The notes under the pieces are model-generated. The model worked only from the letters and a program-made list of their open reading frames with translations, ran no database searches and was not told where the DNA came from. Both the position numbers and the translations under genes were made by a program. Positions 18,345-27,315 of a stretch of 64,000 nt of DNA are shown piece after piece. The DNA comes from Azospirillum oryzae (lineage in GTDB: Bacteria; Pseudomonadota; Alphaproteobacteria; Azospirillales; Azospirillaceae), in NCBI RefSeq assembly GCF_900177515.1, contig NZ_FXAK01000005.1:504501-568500 (forward strand). Direction: 5' to 3'. Position 1 is the stretch's first letter. Each line of letters starts with the position of its first letter.

Positions 18345-19013
18345 ATGAGCCAGTTCCGGCCGAAATACGTCACCTTCGATTGCCACGGCACGCTGATCAA
18401 CTTCCAGATGGCCGAAGCCGCGCGCGATCTGTACGGGTCGATCCTCGACGAGGCGCGGATGACGGAGTTCATCAAGAACTTCGCCGCCTACCGGCTCGAC
18501 GAGATCATGGGCGACTGGAAGCCCTACGCCGAGGTCGTGCACAATTCGCTGGAGCGCACCTGCAAGCGCAACAAGGTGGTCTTCCGCGACGAGGACGCGC
18601 GCATGGTCTATGAGCGGGTTCCCTCCTGGGGTCCGCACCCGGACGTGCCGGCCGGCCTGGCCAAGGTTGCCAAGGAAATCCCGCTGGTCATCCTGTCCAA
18701 CGCCATGAACGACCAGATTCCGTCGAACGTGGCGAAGCTGGGCGCGCCCTTCCACGCCGTCTACACCGCCGAGCAGGCGAACGCCTACAAGCCGCGCTTC
18801 CAGGCATTCGAATACATGTTCGACATGCTCGGCTGCGGGCCGGAGGACATCCTGCACTGCTCCTCCTCCTTCCGCTACGACCTGATGTCGGCGCACGACC
18901 TGGGGATCCGCAACAAGGTGTGGGTCAACCGCGGCCACGAACCGGCCAATCCCTATTACGGCTATACCGAGATCCGCTCTATCTCCGAGCTGCCCGGCGT
19001 GGTCGGGCTGTAA
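18345..19013 (+). CDS. HAD superfamily hydrolase, haloacid dehalogenase type II
   Basis: The ATG at 18345 follows GAGGAAG; longer upstream frames overlap the promoter region and are rejected. The 222-residue product opens with motif I KYVTFDCHGTLINF (nucleophile Asp12), has VILSNAMN as motif II, a lysine in AYKPR and a C-terminal motif resembling SSSFRYDLMSAHDLG. It is the same family as the gene at 14677 but only distantly similar. It is 45 bp upstream of the PuuB-like oxidase and shares its operon. Type II HADs recur beside FAD amine oxidases in proteobacteria, which suggests a role in processing or repairing an intermediate; the substrate is unknown. Confidence 0.82.
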   Translation: MSQFRPKYVTFDCHGTLINFQMAEAARDLYGSILDEARMTEFIKNFAAYRLDEIMGDWKPYAEVVHNSLERTCKRNKVVFRDEDARMVYERVPSWGPHPDVPAGLAKVAKEIPLVILSNAMNDQIPSNVAKLGAPFHAVYTAEQANAYKPRFQAFEYMFDMLGCGPEDILHCSSSFRYDLMSAHDLGIRNKVWVNRGHEPANPYYGYTEIRSISELPGVVGL

Positions 19014-19058
19014 GGGACGCATTTCACGGTTCAGGCTGCAATGGGAAGGACCCAGGTC

Positions 19059-20333
19059 ATGAAATTCGTCTCCTACTGGCACGACACCGCTCCCGTTTTC
19101 ACGGGCGGGGCGGAGGGGGCCATCGAGGGCCAGTACGACGTCGCCGTCGTCGGAGGGGGGTTCACTGGCCTGGGTGCCGCCCGCCAACTGGCCAAGGCCG
19201 GCGCGCGGGTGATCGTGCTGGAGGCCGGCCGCATCGGCGGCGGTGCCTCGGGGCGCAACGGCGGGCACCTCAACAACGGACTGGCGCACAGCTTCATTGC
19301 CGCCAAGTCCGCCTTGGGGACGGAGCGCGCCGTCGCGCTCTACCGCGCCTTCGACCAGTCGATCGAAACGCTGGAGGCGCTGATCGCCGAAGAGGGGATC
19401 GAGTGCAATTTCCGCCATGCCGGCAAGCTGAAGCTGGCCTCGAAGCCCGCGCATTTCGAGGCGATCGCCCGCAACTTCGAGGTCGTGCATCGCGAGGTCG
19501 ACCCCGACACCGCGCTGCTGAGCGCCGGGGAGTTGAAGGGGGAGGTCGGCTCGCCCTTTTACGGCGCCATGCTGTCGCGCAAGAGCGCGATGATGCATAT
19601 GGGCCGCTTCGTCGTCGGGCTGGCGGATGCCGCCAAGCGGCATGGCGCGGTGCTGGTCGAGAACGCGCCCGTCGGCGCCATCACCCGCTCGGGCGACCGC
19701 CACACGCTGTCCACGCAGCGCGGAACGGTGACCGCCAAGGAGGTGCTGGTTGCGACCGGCGCCTACACCACGCCGAATTTCAGCCATTTCCGCCGCCGGA
19801 TCATCTCGGTCGGCAGCTTCATCATCGCCACCCGCCCGCTGAGCGACAGTGAGATCGCGTCGGTGGTGCCGGGCAACCGCACCTACGTCACGTCGATGAA
19901 CATCGGCAACTACTTCCGCCTGTCGCCCGACCGGCGGCTGATCTTCGGCGGCCGGGCACGCTTCTCGGCAACGTCTGACCAGCAATCCGACGCAAAGAGC
20001 GGCGCGATCCTGCGGGCGAGCCTGGCGCGGATCTTCCCGCAGATCGCCAGCATCGACATCGACTATTGCTGGGGCGGTCTGGTGGACATGACCAGCGACC
20101 GCTACCCGCGCGCCGGCTATCATGAAGGACTGTGGTACGCCATGGGCTATTCCGGCCACGGGGCGCAACTGTCGACCCATCTCGGCATGACCATGGCCGA
20201 CGCGATCCTGGGCCGCGAGGACCGGAATCCGCTGAAGGGGCTGTCCTGGCCCGCGGTGCCGGGGCATTTCGGCAAGCCCTGGTTCCTGCCGCTGGTGGGG
20301 CTGTACTACAAAGCGCTCGACAAAGTTCAGTGA
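19059..20333 (+). CDS. FAD-dependent amine oxidoreductase, PuuB-like
   Basis: The start is ATG 19059 with GGAAGGA upstream; the ATG at 19041 lacks a ribosome-binding site. The 424-residue DAO-fold protein has the FAD motif VAVVGGGFTGLGAARQLA, GASGRNGGHLNNG, and near the C-terminus YCWGGLVDMTSDRYPR and YSGHGAQLSTHLG. These match gamma-glutamylputrescine oxidase (PuuB) and related imino-acid oxidases in spacing and residues. It likely oxidises an N-substituted amine to an aldehyde plus ammonia or amine. Aldehyde dehydrogenase and GabD genes lie in the convergent operon. No glutamylputrescine synthetase (PuuA) is in the window, so the exact substrate is open. Confidence 0.85.
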   Translation: MKFVSYWHDTAPVFTGGAEGAIEGQYDVAVVGGGFTGLGAARQLAKAGARVIVLEAGRIGGGASGRNGGHLNNGLAHSFIAAKSALGTERAVALYRAFDQSIETLEALIAEEGIECNFRHAGKLKLASKPAHFEAIARNFEVVHREVDPDTALLSAGELKGEVGSPFYGAMLSRKSAMMHMGRFVVGLADAAKRHGAVLVENAPVGAITRSGDRHTLSTQRGTVTAKEVLVATGAYTTPNFSHFRRRIISVGSFIIATRPLSDSEIASVVPGNRTYVTSMNIGNYFRLSPDRRLIFGGRARFSATSDQQSDAKSGAILRASLARIFPQIASIDIDYCWGGLVDMTSDRYPRAGYHEGLWYAMGYSGHGAQLSTHLGMTMADAILGREDRNPLKGLSWPAVPGHFGKPWFLPLVGLYYKALDKVQ

Positions 20334-20350
20334 CGGTTGGAATACAAAAA

Positions 20351-20386
20351 GCCCGGCGGGAGTGCTTCGCTCCCGCCGAGCTTTTT
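20351..20386. terminator. Bidirectional Rho-independent terminator
   Basis: A 12-bp G+C-rich stem (left arm GCCCGGCGGGAG, 7-nt loop, one mismatch) is flanked by A5 on the left and T5 on the right, exactly between the convergent PuuB-like and gabD genes. It can terminate both transcripts. Confidence 0.9.
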
Positions 20387-20400
20387 GCTGTGCGTGGGCC

Positions 20401-21861
20401 TCAGCCCAATCCGCCGATGTGGAAGGTCTTCATCTCCAGATATTCCTCGATCCCCACCTGCGCACCCTCGCGGCCCAGGCCGGACTGCTTGACGCCGCCG
20501 AAGGGAGCGACCTCGGTGGAAATCAGGCCGGTGTTCAGCCCGACCATGCCGGCCTCCAGCGCTTCGCCGACCCGCCAGGACCGCGCGAGGTTCTGCGTGT
20601 AGAAATAGGCGGCCAGCCCGAAGGGCGTGGCGTTGGCGAGTGCGATGGCCTCCTCCTCCGTCTCAAAGCGGAAGAGCGGAGCCACCGGGCCGAAGGTTTC
20701 CTCGTCGGCGAGCAGCATGTCGGTGGTGGCATCGGTCAGCACCACCGGCGCGACATACTGCGGACCATCCGCAGCGACAACGGCGGCGGACGCGATGCGC
20801 GCGCCCTTGGACACCGCGTCGGCGACGTGGCGCTCGATCTTGTCTACGGCGGCGGCGTTGATCATCGGGCCGATGGCGACCCCCGGTTCCAGCCCCGATC
20901 CCACGCGCATGGCGTTGACGCGGGCGACCAGACGGTCGCGGAACGCGTCATAAACCCCGGACTGCACCAGGATGCGGTTGGCGCAGACGCAGGTCTGTCC
21001 GCCGTTGCGGAACTTGGACAGGATGACTCCGTCCACCGCCTGATCGAGGTCGGCGTCGTCGAACACGATGAAGGGCGCGTTGCCACCCAGTTCCAGGCTC
21101 AGCCGCTTGATGCCGTCGGCAGCCCCGCGCATCAGCAGCGAGCCGACGCGGGTGGAGCCGGTGAAGGAGATCTTGCGGACGGTCTCGTTCGCCAGGAGTT
21201 CCTCGCCGATGGCTTCGGGACGGCCGGTCAGGATGTTGACCACGCCGGCCGGGATGCCCGCCCGTTCGGCCAGCACGCCGAGCGCCAGCGCCGAATAGGG
21301 GGTGAAGTCCGACGGCTTGATGACCACGGTGCAGCCGGCGGCCAGCGCCGGGGCCACCTTGCGGGTGATCATCGCGTTGGGGAAGTTCCACGGCGTGATG
21401 ATGCCGCAGACGCCGACCGGCTCCTTCAGCACGACGATGCGGCGATCGGGGGTGGGAGAGGGGATGGTGGTGCCGCCGATCCGCCGGGCTTCCTCGGCGA
21501 ACCATTTGACGAAGGAGGCGCCATAGCGGATCTCGCCCCGCGCCTCGTCCAGCGGCTTGCCCTGCTCCAACGTCAGAAGGCGGGCCAGATCCTCCAGATT
21601 CTCGATCATCAGCGCGTGCCAGCGCTCCAGCAGCGCGGCGCGGTCGGCATGGGTGCGCCGGCGCCAGGCCGGGTAGGCCTCGGCTGCCGCGGCGATGGCG
21701 TCGCGGGCGTCGGTGCCATCCATGTCGGGAACGCTGCCGAGGGGACGGCCGGTCGCCGGGTTCTGGACATCGATGGTCCGCCCGGCGACCCCGTCGCACC
21801 AGCGCCCGCCGATCAGCCCCTGTTCGCGGAACAGGGAGGAATCCGTCAGGTGATGGGTCAT
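20401..21861 (-). CDS. gabD: NAD(P)-dependent succinate-semialdehyde dehydrogenase
   Basis: A 486-residue aldehyde dehydrogenase of GabD type: ITPWNFPNAMITRK, the general-base glutamate in LELGGNAPF (Glu257) and the double-cysteine active site GGQTCVCAN with catalytic Cys291, a GabD hallmark. It oxidises succinate semialdehyde to succinate for the TCA cycle. It is the last gene of the leftward operon that begins at 26948, 43 bp after the tartrate-type dehydrogenase gene. Together with the aminotransferase and amine oxidase genes nearby it suggests that the pathway passes through GABA or a similar 4-carbon amino acid. Confidence 0.92.
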   Translation of the reverse strand: MTHHLTDSSLFREQGLIGGRWCDGVAGRTIDVQNPATGRPLGSVPDMDGTDARDAIAAAAEAYPAWRRRTHADRAALLERWHALMIENLEDLARLLTLEQGKPLDEARGEIRYGASFVKWFAEEARRIGGTTIPSPTPDRRIVVLKEPVGVCGIITPWNFPNAMITRKVAPALAAGCTVVIKPSDFTPYSALALGVLAERAGIPAGVVNILTGRPEAIGEELLANETVRKISFTGSTRVGSLLMRGAADGIKRLSLELGGNAPFIVFDDADLDQAVDGVILSKFRNGGQTCVCANRILVQSGVYDAFRDRLVARVNAMRVGSGLEPGVAIGPMINAAAVDKIERHVADAVSKGARIASAAVVAADGPQYVAPVVLTDATTDMLLADEETFGPVAPLFRFETEEEAIALANATPFGLAAYFYTQNLARSWRVGEALEAGMVGLNTGLISTEVAPFGGVKQSGLGREGAQVGIEEYLEMKTFHIGGLG

Positions 21862-21904
21862 GATGGTGTGTTTTCCGCTTCGGGTGAATTCAAGGTAACC
21901 GGCA

Positions 21905-22948
21905 TCACGACAGCGCCGACAGCACGGCGGCGGTGATCGCGTCCGTCTTGTCCTTGCCGGGAATTGTGCCGATGCCGCGGCCGGTGGTGTCGCCCAGCGC
22001 CGTCATCACGCGGTCGGCAGCGGCCTTCTCTCCCAGATGCTCCAGCATCATCGCGCCCGACCAGATGGCGGCGATCGGGTTGGCGATGCCGAGATGGGCG
22101 ATGTCGGGCGCCGAGCCGTGCACCGGTTCGAACATCGACGGTGCCTTGCGGTCGGGGTTCAGGTTGGCCGAGGCGGCGAAGCCCAGCCCGCCCTGGATCG
22201 CAGCACCCAGATCGGTCAGGATGTCGCCGAACAGGTTGGAGGCGACGACGACGTCCAGGCTTTCCGGCGCCGTCACCATGCGCGCCGCCATGGCGTCGAC
22301 GTGATAGCTGGTGACCTCGACGTCCGGGTGTTCGGCGGCCAGCTGGCGGGTGATCTCGTCCCAGAACACCATCGAATATTTCTGCGCGTTCGACTTGGTG
22401 ACGGAGGCCAGCTTGCCGCGCCGGGCGCGGGCCTGGGCGAAGGCGAAGCGCAGGATCCGCTCCACCCCCATGCGGGTGAAGACGCCGGTCTCCACCGCCA
22501 CCTCATGCGGCGTTCCCTGATGGATGCGACCGCCGGCGCCGGCATATTCGCCCTCGGTGTTCTCGCGGATGCACAGGATGTCGAAGCCGCCGCGGCGCAG
22601 CGGCCCCTCCACCCCCGGCAGCAGCCGGTGCGGGCGGACATTGGCGTACTGGTCGAACGCCTTGCGGATGGGCAGCAGCAGCCCGTGCAGCGACACGGCG
22701 TCCGGCACCTCCGCCGGCCAGCCGACGGCGCCCAGCAGGATGGCGTCGTACTTGCGCAGCGTGTCGATGCCGTCGGCCGGCATCATCACGCCGGTTTCCT
22801 TGTAATGGGCGCAGGACCAGGGCATCTCGGTGCTGGTCAGCGCAAAGCCGGACTGCTTCGCCACGGCCTGCAGAACCTCCCAGGCGGCATCGACCACGGG
22901 ATGCCCGATGCCGTCGCCCTTGATGATCGCAATGTTGTGGGTTTTCAT
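21905..22948 (-). CDS. Tartrate/D-malate dehydrogenase-type beta-decarboxylating dehydrogenase
   Basis: A 347-residue member of the isocitrate/isopropylmalate dehydrogenase family: N-terminal IIKGDGIGHPVVD, substrate-binding region IRENTEGEYAG, the metal-binding aspartates in DILTDLGAA and the NAD-binding EPVHGSAPDIA. The lack of the isopropylmalate-specific features and the EGEYAG loop fit the TtuC/DmlA group, which oxidises D-malate, tartrate or related 2-hydroxy acids. It lies 28 bp downstream of an aldehyde dehydrogenase gene within the six-gene operon. Its link to amine catabolism is unclear; it may handle a hydroxy-acid product. Confidence 0.88.
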   Translation of the reverse strand: MKTHNIAIIKGDGIGHPVVDAAWEVLQAVAKQSGFALTSTEMPWSCAHYKETGVMMPADGIDTLRKYDAILLGAVGWPAEVPDAVSLHGLLLPIRKAFDQYANVRPHRLLPGVEGPLRRGGFDILCIRENTEGEYAGAGGRIHQGTPHEVAVETGVFTRMGVERILRFAFAQARARRGKLASVTKSNAQKYSMVFWDEITRQLAAEHPDVEVTSYHVDAMAARMVTAPESLDVVVASNLFGDILTDLGAAIQGGLGFAASANLNPDRKAPSMFEPVHGSAPDIAHLGIANPIAAIWSGAMMLEHLGEKAAADRVMTALGDTTGRGIGTIPGKDKTDAITAAVLSALS

Positions 22949-22976
22949 CGAACGTCCCTCACCGGATTTAATTGTA

Positions 22977-24440
22977 TTACAGGCCGATCAGCACGCTTTT
23001 ACTGCGGCGGTTGGCGAGATAGGCCTCGCGCCCCAGGTCCTTGCCGATGCCGGAGCGCTTGTAGCCGCCGGTCGGCAGGATGTGGTCGCGCGAGCGGCCA
23101 TAGCGGTTGACCCACACCGTCCCGGCCTGCAGCCGCCGCGTCAGGCGGATGGCGCGCGACAGGTCGCGGGTGTAGAGCCCGGCGGCCAGCCCGTAGATTG
23201 GATGGTTGGCCAGCGCCATCGCCTCTTCTTCGCTGTCGAAGCTCTGCACGGTCAGGACCGGGCCGAAGATCTCCTCCATAACGGCCGGGGAGGTCTGATC
23301 GACACCGGCCAGCAGGGTCGGCGCGTAGAAATACCCCTCGCCGTCCATCGGCGCCCCGCCGGTCAGGCATTCCACCGATCCGGTCAGCGAGGCCGTGACG
23401 ATGGAATGGATGCGGGCGCGCTGCCGTTCGGAGATGATGGGCGAATAGCGCGTCTTCTCGTCCCACGTCGGGCCGGGGCGGACGGCGCGCATGTGGCCCA
23501 GGATCATCGCGATCAGCGGTTCGGCCACCTTCGCCTCGACCAGCAGGCGCGATCCGGCGACGCAGGCTTGGCCGGCGTTCGACAGCACGCTGGTGGCGAT
23601 GGATGCTGCGGCCTTCTCCAGGTCGGCATCGGCGAAGACGATCTGCGGACTCTTGCCGCCCAGCTCCAGCGTCATCGGCTTGACGCCGCTGCGGGCGATG
23701 TCGGCCATGATCGCCGAGCCCGCCGCCGTCGATCCGGTGAAGCTGACCTTGGCGATGCCGGGGTGGCGGGTGATGGCGGCGCCGGTGGTCGGGCCGTCGC
23801 CCTGGACGATGTTGATCAGACCGGCAGGAACGCCGGCCTTCACCGCCAGCTGCGCCAGCAGGACGGTGGAGAAGGGCGTCATCTCCGACGGCTTCAGCAC
23901 CACTGCGTTGCCGGCGGCCAGCGCCGGGCCGAGCTTCCAGCCCGCCATCGACAGCGGGAAGTTCCAGGGCGTGATGGCGCCGACGACGCCGTAGGGCTCC
24001 GTCATCACCATGCCGAAGCTGCCGTCGTCGGTGGGGGCGAGGTCGCCGCCCTCCTTGTCGGCGAATTCGGCGAAGAAGCGGATCTGCTCGGCCGTGACCG
24101 CTACGTCGCCGGCGACCAGCTGGCCGACCGGACGGGTGGAGGACAAAGCCTCCACCTTCGCCAGGGTTTCCGCCTCCTCTTCGATCAGCGTGGCCCAGCG
24201 CTGCAGCACGGCGGTGCGTTCGCGTGGGCGCACGCCGCCCCATTTGCTGGATTTCAGCGCCGCTTGCGCCGTGGCCACCGCCTCGTCGACGAGGTCGGGC
24301 GCGGCCACTGGGCAGTCGGCATAGGCCCGGCCATCCGACGGGCGGTGCATGGGCAGCCCGTCCTTCGCCGGAATCAGGCGGTCACCGATGAAATGGCCAA
24401 TCGGCAGCGGCAGGCGGTCCGGATCGAAGGACAGGCTCAT
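22977..24440 (-). CDS. NAD-dependent aldehyde dehydrogenase (betaine-/aminobutyraldehyde type)
   Basis: A 487-residue aldehyde dehydrogenase with ITPWNFPLSMAGWK, the general base in LELGGKSPQIVF (Glu259) and catalytic Cys293 in SNAGQACVAGSR. It resembles gamma-aminobutyraldehyde/gamma-glutamyl-aminobutyraldehyde and betaine-aldehyde dehydrogenases rather than GabD, so it may convert the aldehyde from the amine oxidase or aminotransferase to an omega-amino acid, upstream of GabD. It is 9 bp downstream of the cupin gene and 28 bp upstream of the next gene, a tight operon. Substrate assignment is by context. Confidence 0.88.
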   Translation of the reverse strand: MSLSFDPDRLPLPIGHFIGDRLIPAKDGLPMHRPSDGRAYADCPVAAPDLVDEAVATAQAALKSSKWGGVRPRERTAVLQRWATLIEEEAETLAKVEALSSTRPVGQLVAGDVAVTAEQIRFFAEFADKEGGDLAPTDDGSFGMVMTEPYGVVGAITPWNFPLSMAGWKLGPALAAGNAVVLKPSEMTPFSTVLLAQLAVKAGVPAGLINIVQGDGPTTGAAITRHPGIAKVSFTGSTAAGSAIMADIARSGVKPMTLELGGKSPQIVFADADLEKAAASIATSVLSNAGQACVAGSRLLVEAKVAEPLIAMILGHMRAVRPGPTWDEKTRYSPIISERQRARIHSIVTASLTGSVECLTGGAPMDGEGYFYAPTLLAGVDQTSPAVMEEIFGPVLTVQSFDSEEEAMALANHPIYGLAAGLYTRDLSRAIRLTRRLQAGTVWVNRYGRSRDHILPTGGYKRSGIGKDLGREAYLANRRSKSVLIGL

Positions 24441-24449
24441 GACGCGCCC

Positions 24450-24803
24450 TCAGTCGATGGTGACGTAGATTTTGCGGACCGTCTCGATGGTCTTCCACAC
24501 TCCGGTGAAGCCCGGCTTCATGACGAAGCTGTCGCCCGCGCGGTAGACCACCGGCTCGCCGGCATCCGGGGTGATCTCCACGACGCCGGAAAGGATGTGG
24601 CAGAACTCGAAGGTCTCGCCCTTGATCGAGCGGGTTTCGCCCGGCGTGGCTTCCCACACGCCGGTCCGGACCTTGTCGTCCTTGGCGGCGTCCTGAGCCC
24701 AGGTCTTGAAGGCGGGTGAGCCGGAGATCAGCCGTTCCGGCATCGGCGTCGATTCACGCGGGGTGAAGGTCGGGGCGGTATCGATGGTCTTCAGCAGCGA
24801 CAT
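24450..24803 (-). CDS. Cupin-domain protein (DUF861/Cupin_3)
   Basis: The ATG at 24803 follows AAGGA; the longer frame to 24863 overlaps the upstream gene. The 117-residue protein is a single small cupin: GVWEATPGETRSIKGETFEFCHILSGVVEI, then GDSFVMKPGFTGVWKTIE. The usual metal-binding histidines of catalytic cupins are reduced (one in FCHIL), as in the DUF861 group. Such proteins are often found beside FAD amine oxidases and aldehyde dehydrogenases in polyamine-like clusters, but their function is not established. It overlaps neither neighbour and is co-transcribed with the aldehyde dehydrogenase. Confidence 0.85.
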   Translation of the reverse strand: MSLLKTIDTAPTFTPRESTPMPERLISGSPAFKTWAQDAAKDDKVRTGVWEATPGETRSIKGETFEFCHILSGVVEITPDAGEPVVYRAGDSFVMKPGFTGVWKTIETVRKIYVTID

Positions 24804-24859
24804 GGGAGAATCCTTGTTGGTGAGCGGCTGTGCCGCAGGAAGAGGAACCGGTGCCGGCG

Positions 24860-25783
24860 TCAATAGCCGCGCCGGCGGTCGACCAGCCCCACCGGGTCCT
24901 GCCCGGCGAAATGCCGGCGAAGGTTGCCGATGACCGCGCGTGCGGCGCCGTCCGGCTGGGTGACGCTGGCGATGTGCGGGGTCAGCACGATGTTCGGGTG
25001 GGTCCAGAAGGGGTGGTCGGCCGGCAGCGGCTCCGGATCGGTCACGTCCACCACCGCGCCGGACAGTTGGCCGCGGTCGAGCGCGTCCAGAAGCGCTGCA
25101 TGGTCCAGCTGCGGCCCGCGCCCGGTGTGGACCAGCGCGGCGCCCTTGGGCAGCTTGGCCAGCAGAGCCGCATCGAGGAAGCCACGCGTGTCCGGGGTCA
25201 GCGGCAGCAGGACGATCAGGATGTCGGTTTCGGCCAGCATCGCGTCGAGGCCGTCCGCGCCGTGATGGCAGGTCACGCCGTCGATGTCGCGCGGCGACCG
25301 GCTCCAGCCCGCCAGCGGAAAGCCGAAGGGCTTCAGCCGCTCCAGCACCGCCTGACCCAGCACGCCCAGCCCCAGCACGCCGACCCTGCGTTGCGCCGCC
25401 TGCGGCTGCGGCAGGGGGCGCCAGACGCAGGCGGCCTGCTGGGCGCGGTAGGCCGGCATCTGGCGATGCAGGGTCAGCACCGCCAGCGTGGCGTATTCCT
25501 GCATCATGCGGACGATGCCGTCTTCCACCATGCGCACCACCTTCACGGACGGCGGCAGGGCGGTCATGGCGAACTGGTCGACCCCGGCGCCGATCGAGAA
25601 GACGATCTCCAGATTGCGATAGCGGGCGAGGTTGTCCGGGATGGTCCAGGTGATGAGGTAGCGCACCGCGTCGGGATCGACGCCGGCTGGGTCCATCGAG
25701 AAGGGCAGGTCGGGCAGCTCGCGCGCGAAGGCTTCGGCGAAGATGGCGCCCCGCACCGCATCGGAATTGAACAGGAAGGTCAT
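24860..25783 (-). CDS. ghrA: 2-hydroxyacid dehydrogenase, glyoxylate/hydroxypyruvate reductase A type
   Basis: A 307-residue D-2-hydroxyacid dehydrogenase of the GhrA group. The nucleotide-binding [16 protein letters not shown] is preceded by the substrate loop [10 protein letters not shown]; the catalytic arginine lies in [17 protein letters not shown], the glutamate in [11 protein letters not shown] and the histidine in [10 protein letters not shown]. It reduces glyoxylate, hydroxypyruvate or another 2-oxo acid with NAD(P)H. It is the second gene of the operon, 40 bp after the ArgE-like gene. In this context it may reduce a 2-oxo acid released from the substrate, as a partner of the tartrate/malate-type dehydrogenase; that pairing is inference. 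Confidence 0.88.
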   Translation of the reverse strand: MTFLFNSDAVRGAIFAEAFARELPDLPFSMDPAGVDPDAVRYLITWTIPDNLARYRNLEIVFSIGAGVDQFAMTALPPSVKVVRMVEDGIVRMMQEYATLAVLTLHRQMPAYRAQQAACVWRPLPQPQAAQRRVGVLGLGVLGQAVLERLKPFGFPLAGWSRSPRDIDGVTCHHGADGLDAMLAETDILIVLLPLTPDTRGFLDAALLAKLPKGAALVHTGRGPQLDHAALLDALDRGQLSGAVVDVTDPEPLPADHPFWTHPNIVLTPHIASVTQPDGAARAVIGNLRRHFAGQDPVGLVDRRRGY

Positions 25784-25823
25784 TTGGGTCCCTTTGGCGA
25801 TGCGCGGCTGGGTCGGGCGATTG

Positions 25824-26948
25824 TCAAAGACGGCAGCGCCGGCCCAGCGCCTCGATCATCGACTGGCAGGCGGTCAGTTCCTCGACGAGGATGTGTTCGT
25901 TGGGGCGGTGCGCCCGCGCGATGTCGCCGGGGCCGCAGATGATCGCGTCGATCCCGGCGGTCTGGTACAGCCCGGCCTCCGTGCCATAGCTGACGGCGGC
26001 CAGCGGTTCCTGTCCGGTCAGCTCCTCCAGCAGGCGGGCCAGCGGCGACCGCGCGGCCAGGAACAGGGCGGGATAGGCGCCGGTCTGCGTCCAGTCGACG
26101 GCGAAGCCGCGTTCCTCCAGCCGCGCCGCCGCTTCGCGCACCGGCTCCAGCAGGGTGACGGGGTCGATGCCGGCGATGGCGCGGGCCTCGAACTCGGCGG
26201 TGCAGGCATCGGGGATGATGTTCACCGCAAGCCCGCCCTGGATGGTGCCGACCTGCAGCGAGGAGTAGGGCGGCTCGAACACCGAATCCAGCGGCCCCCG
26301 GGTCAGGCGGTCGGCCTGGACGACGGCGGCGGTCAGCGCGTCGGCCATGGCGTGGATGGCGTTCAGCCCGTGGTCGGGGCGGGAGGAATGGCCGGAGCGT
26401 CCGCGCACCGTCAGCCGGGCCGCCGCCTTGCCCTTGTGGGCGCGGACGGCGCGCAGGCCGCTCGGTTCGCCGACGATGACGCCCAGCGGCGGCGCGCACA
26501 GGTCGGGCAGATGCGGCAGAAGATGCGGCGCGCCCCGGCAACCGGCCTCCTCGTCATAGGTGAAGGCCAGATGGATCGGCCGGGCCAGCGGCGCGGCGGT
26601 CAGGGCCGGCAATGCCGCCAGCGCAGCGGCGATGAATCCCTTCATGTCGGAGGTGCCGCGCCCGTAGAGCCGGTCGCCGTCGGCGCGCAGCCGGAACGGG
26701 TCGCTAGTCCATTCGGGTTCGGTGGCGGGAACCACGTCCATATGGCCGGACAGGACATAGCCCGGAACCATTGCCGGACCGATGGTGGCGAACAGGTTGT
26801 ACCGGTCGCCCTCCGGCCCCGGCAGGACCCGGACGCGCACCCCGGCGCCCTCCAGAACGCCGCGAATCCCGTCGACGATGGCGCCGTTGGGGGTTCCGAC
26901 GACGGAGGGAACGGCGATCAGGTCCTTGAGGATGTCGATCACGGTCAT
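25824..26948 (-). CDS. Acetylornithine deacetylase-type (M20) amidohydrolase
   Basis: The start at ATG 26948 has AGGTGAGG upstream and matches the family N-terminus ([15 protein letters not shown]); the frame is open to 27272 but the extra part overlaps an intergenic repeat and is not protein-like. The 374-residue enzyme keeps the di-zinc ligands: His69 and Asp71 in SGHMDVV, Asp101 in GRGTSDMKG, Glu133-Glu134 in YDEEAGC. M20 enzymes of this type remove acyl groups from N-acyl amino acids. As first gene of a catabolic operon, it probably deacylates an imported N-acyl amine or amino acid rather than serving arginine synthesis. The promoter lies in the repeat region 5' to it. Confidence 0.87.
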   Translation of the reverse strand: MTVIDILKDLIAVPSVVGTPNGAIVDGIRGVLEGAGVRVRVLPGPEGDRYNLFATIGPAMVPGYVLSGHMDVVPATEPEWTSDPFRLRADGDRLYGRGTSDMKGFIAAALAALPALTAAPLARPIHLAFTYDEEAGCRGAPHLLPHLPDLCAPPLGVIVGEPSGLRAVRAHKGKAAARLTVRGRSGHSSRPDHGLNAIHAMADALTAAVVQADRLTRGPLDSVFEPPYSSLQVGTIQGGLAVNIIPDACTAEFEARAIAGIDPVTLLEPVREAAARLEERGFAVDWTQTGAYPALFLAARSPLARLLEELTGQEPLAAVSYGTEAGLYQTAGIDAIICGPGDIARAHRPNEHILVEELTACQSMIEALGRRCRL

Positions 26949-27029
26949 GGCGGCCTCACCTTGTCCCATGCTGCGCGCCATCGGCGCGGAGGGCTTTTGA
27001 CTTCGCTGTGGTGTGCGGAAAGGGGCGGC

Positions 27030-27137
27030 GGCCTCGGCGGCTGCGACAGTGACGATTTTAGCGGGCGGGCGCTCCATTCCATGCTGAATGCATGGGCGAT
27101 TTGGAGGATTGTTGTGCCGGGCCGGTGCTTTGCGGTG
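27030..27137. repeat. 108-bp direct repeat, copy 1
   Basis: This segment aligns without gaps to 32319-32426, with 100 of 108 bases identical and a 39-bp fully identical core. It lies in the 367-bp gap upstream of the ArgE-like operon; the rest of the gap (26949-27315) has no supported gene. The core contains a palindrome at 27079-27095. Confidence 0.85.
27079..27095. promoter_or_regulatory. Palindromic operator candidate in repeat copy 1
   Basis: CCATGC-TGAAT-GCATGG, 6-bp arms with a 5-bp centre, conserved exactly in repeat copy 2. It lies 131 bp upstream of the ArgE-like start, a plausible regulator site for the six-gene operon. Confidence 0.5.
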
Positions 27138-27315
27138 AGATGTGCGGTTCGGGCGCCCGTTATCTCCGATGTCCGGCGGCGCTTGCATTGAGCATCCCGA
27201 ATTGACGATGCTGCCAGTGCTGGCGGGAATGGTCGCAAACCGTCCTTTGCGCATGAACAGCGACCAGGCCACCGAAAAGGCTGCGCCTTATCCGGTTCCA
27301 GACGCCGAAAAGCCC

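Noticed and set aside
27096..27135. A possible sigma-54 promoter in the direct repeats (GG-N10-GC spacing at GGGCCGGTGCTTTGC)
   Set aside because: Only the two dinucleotides fit; the TGGCAC and TTGCA consensus is poor and such matches are common in G+C-rich DNA.
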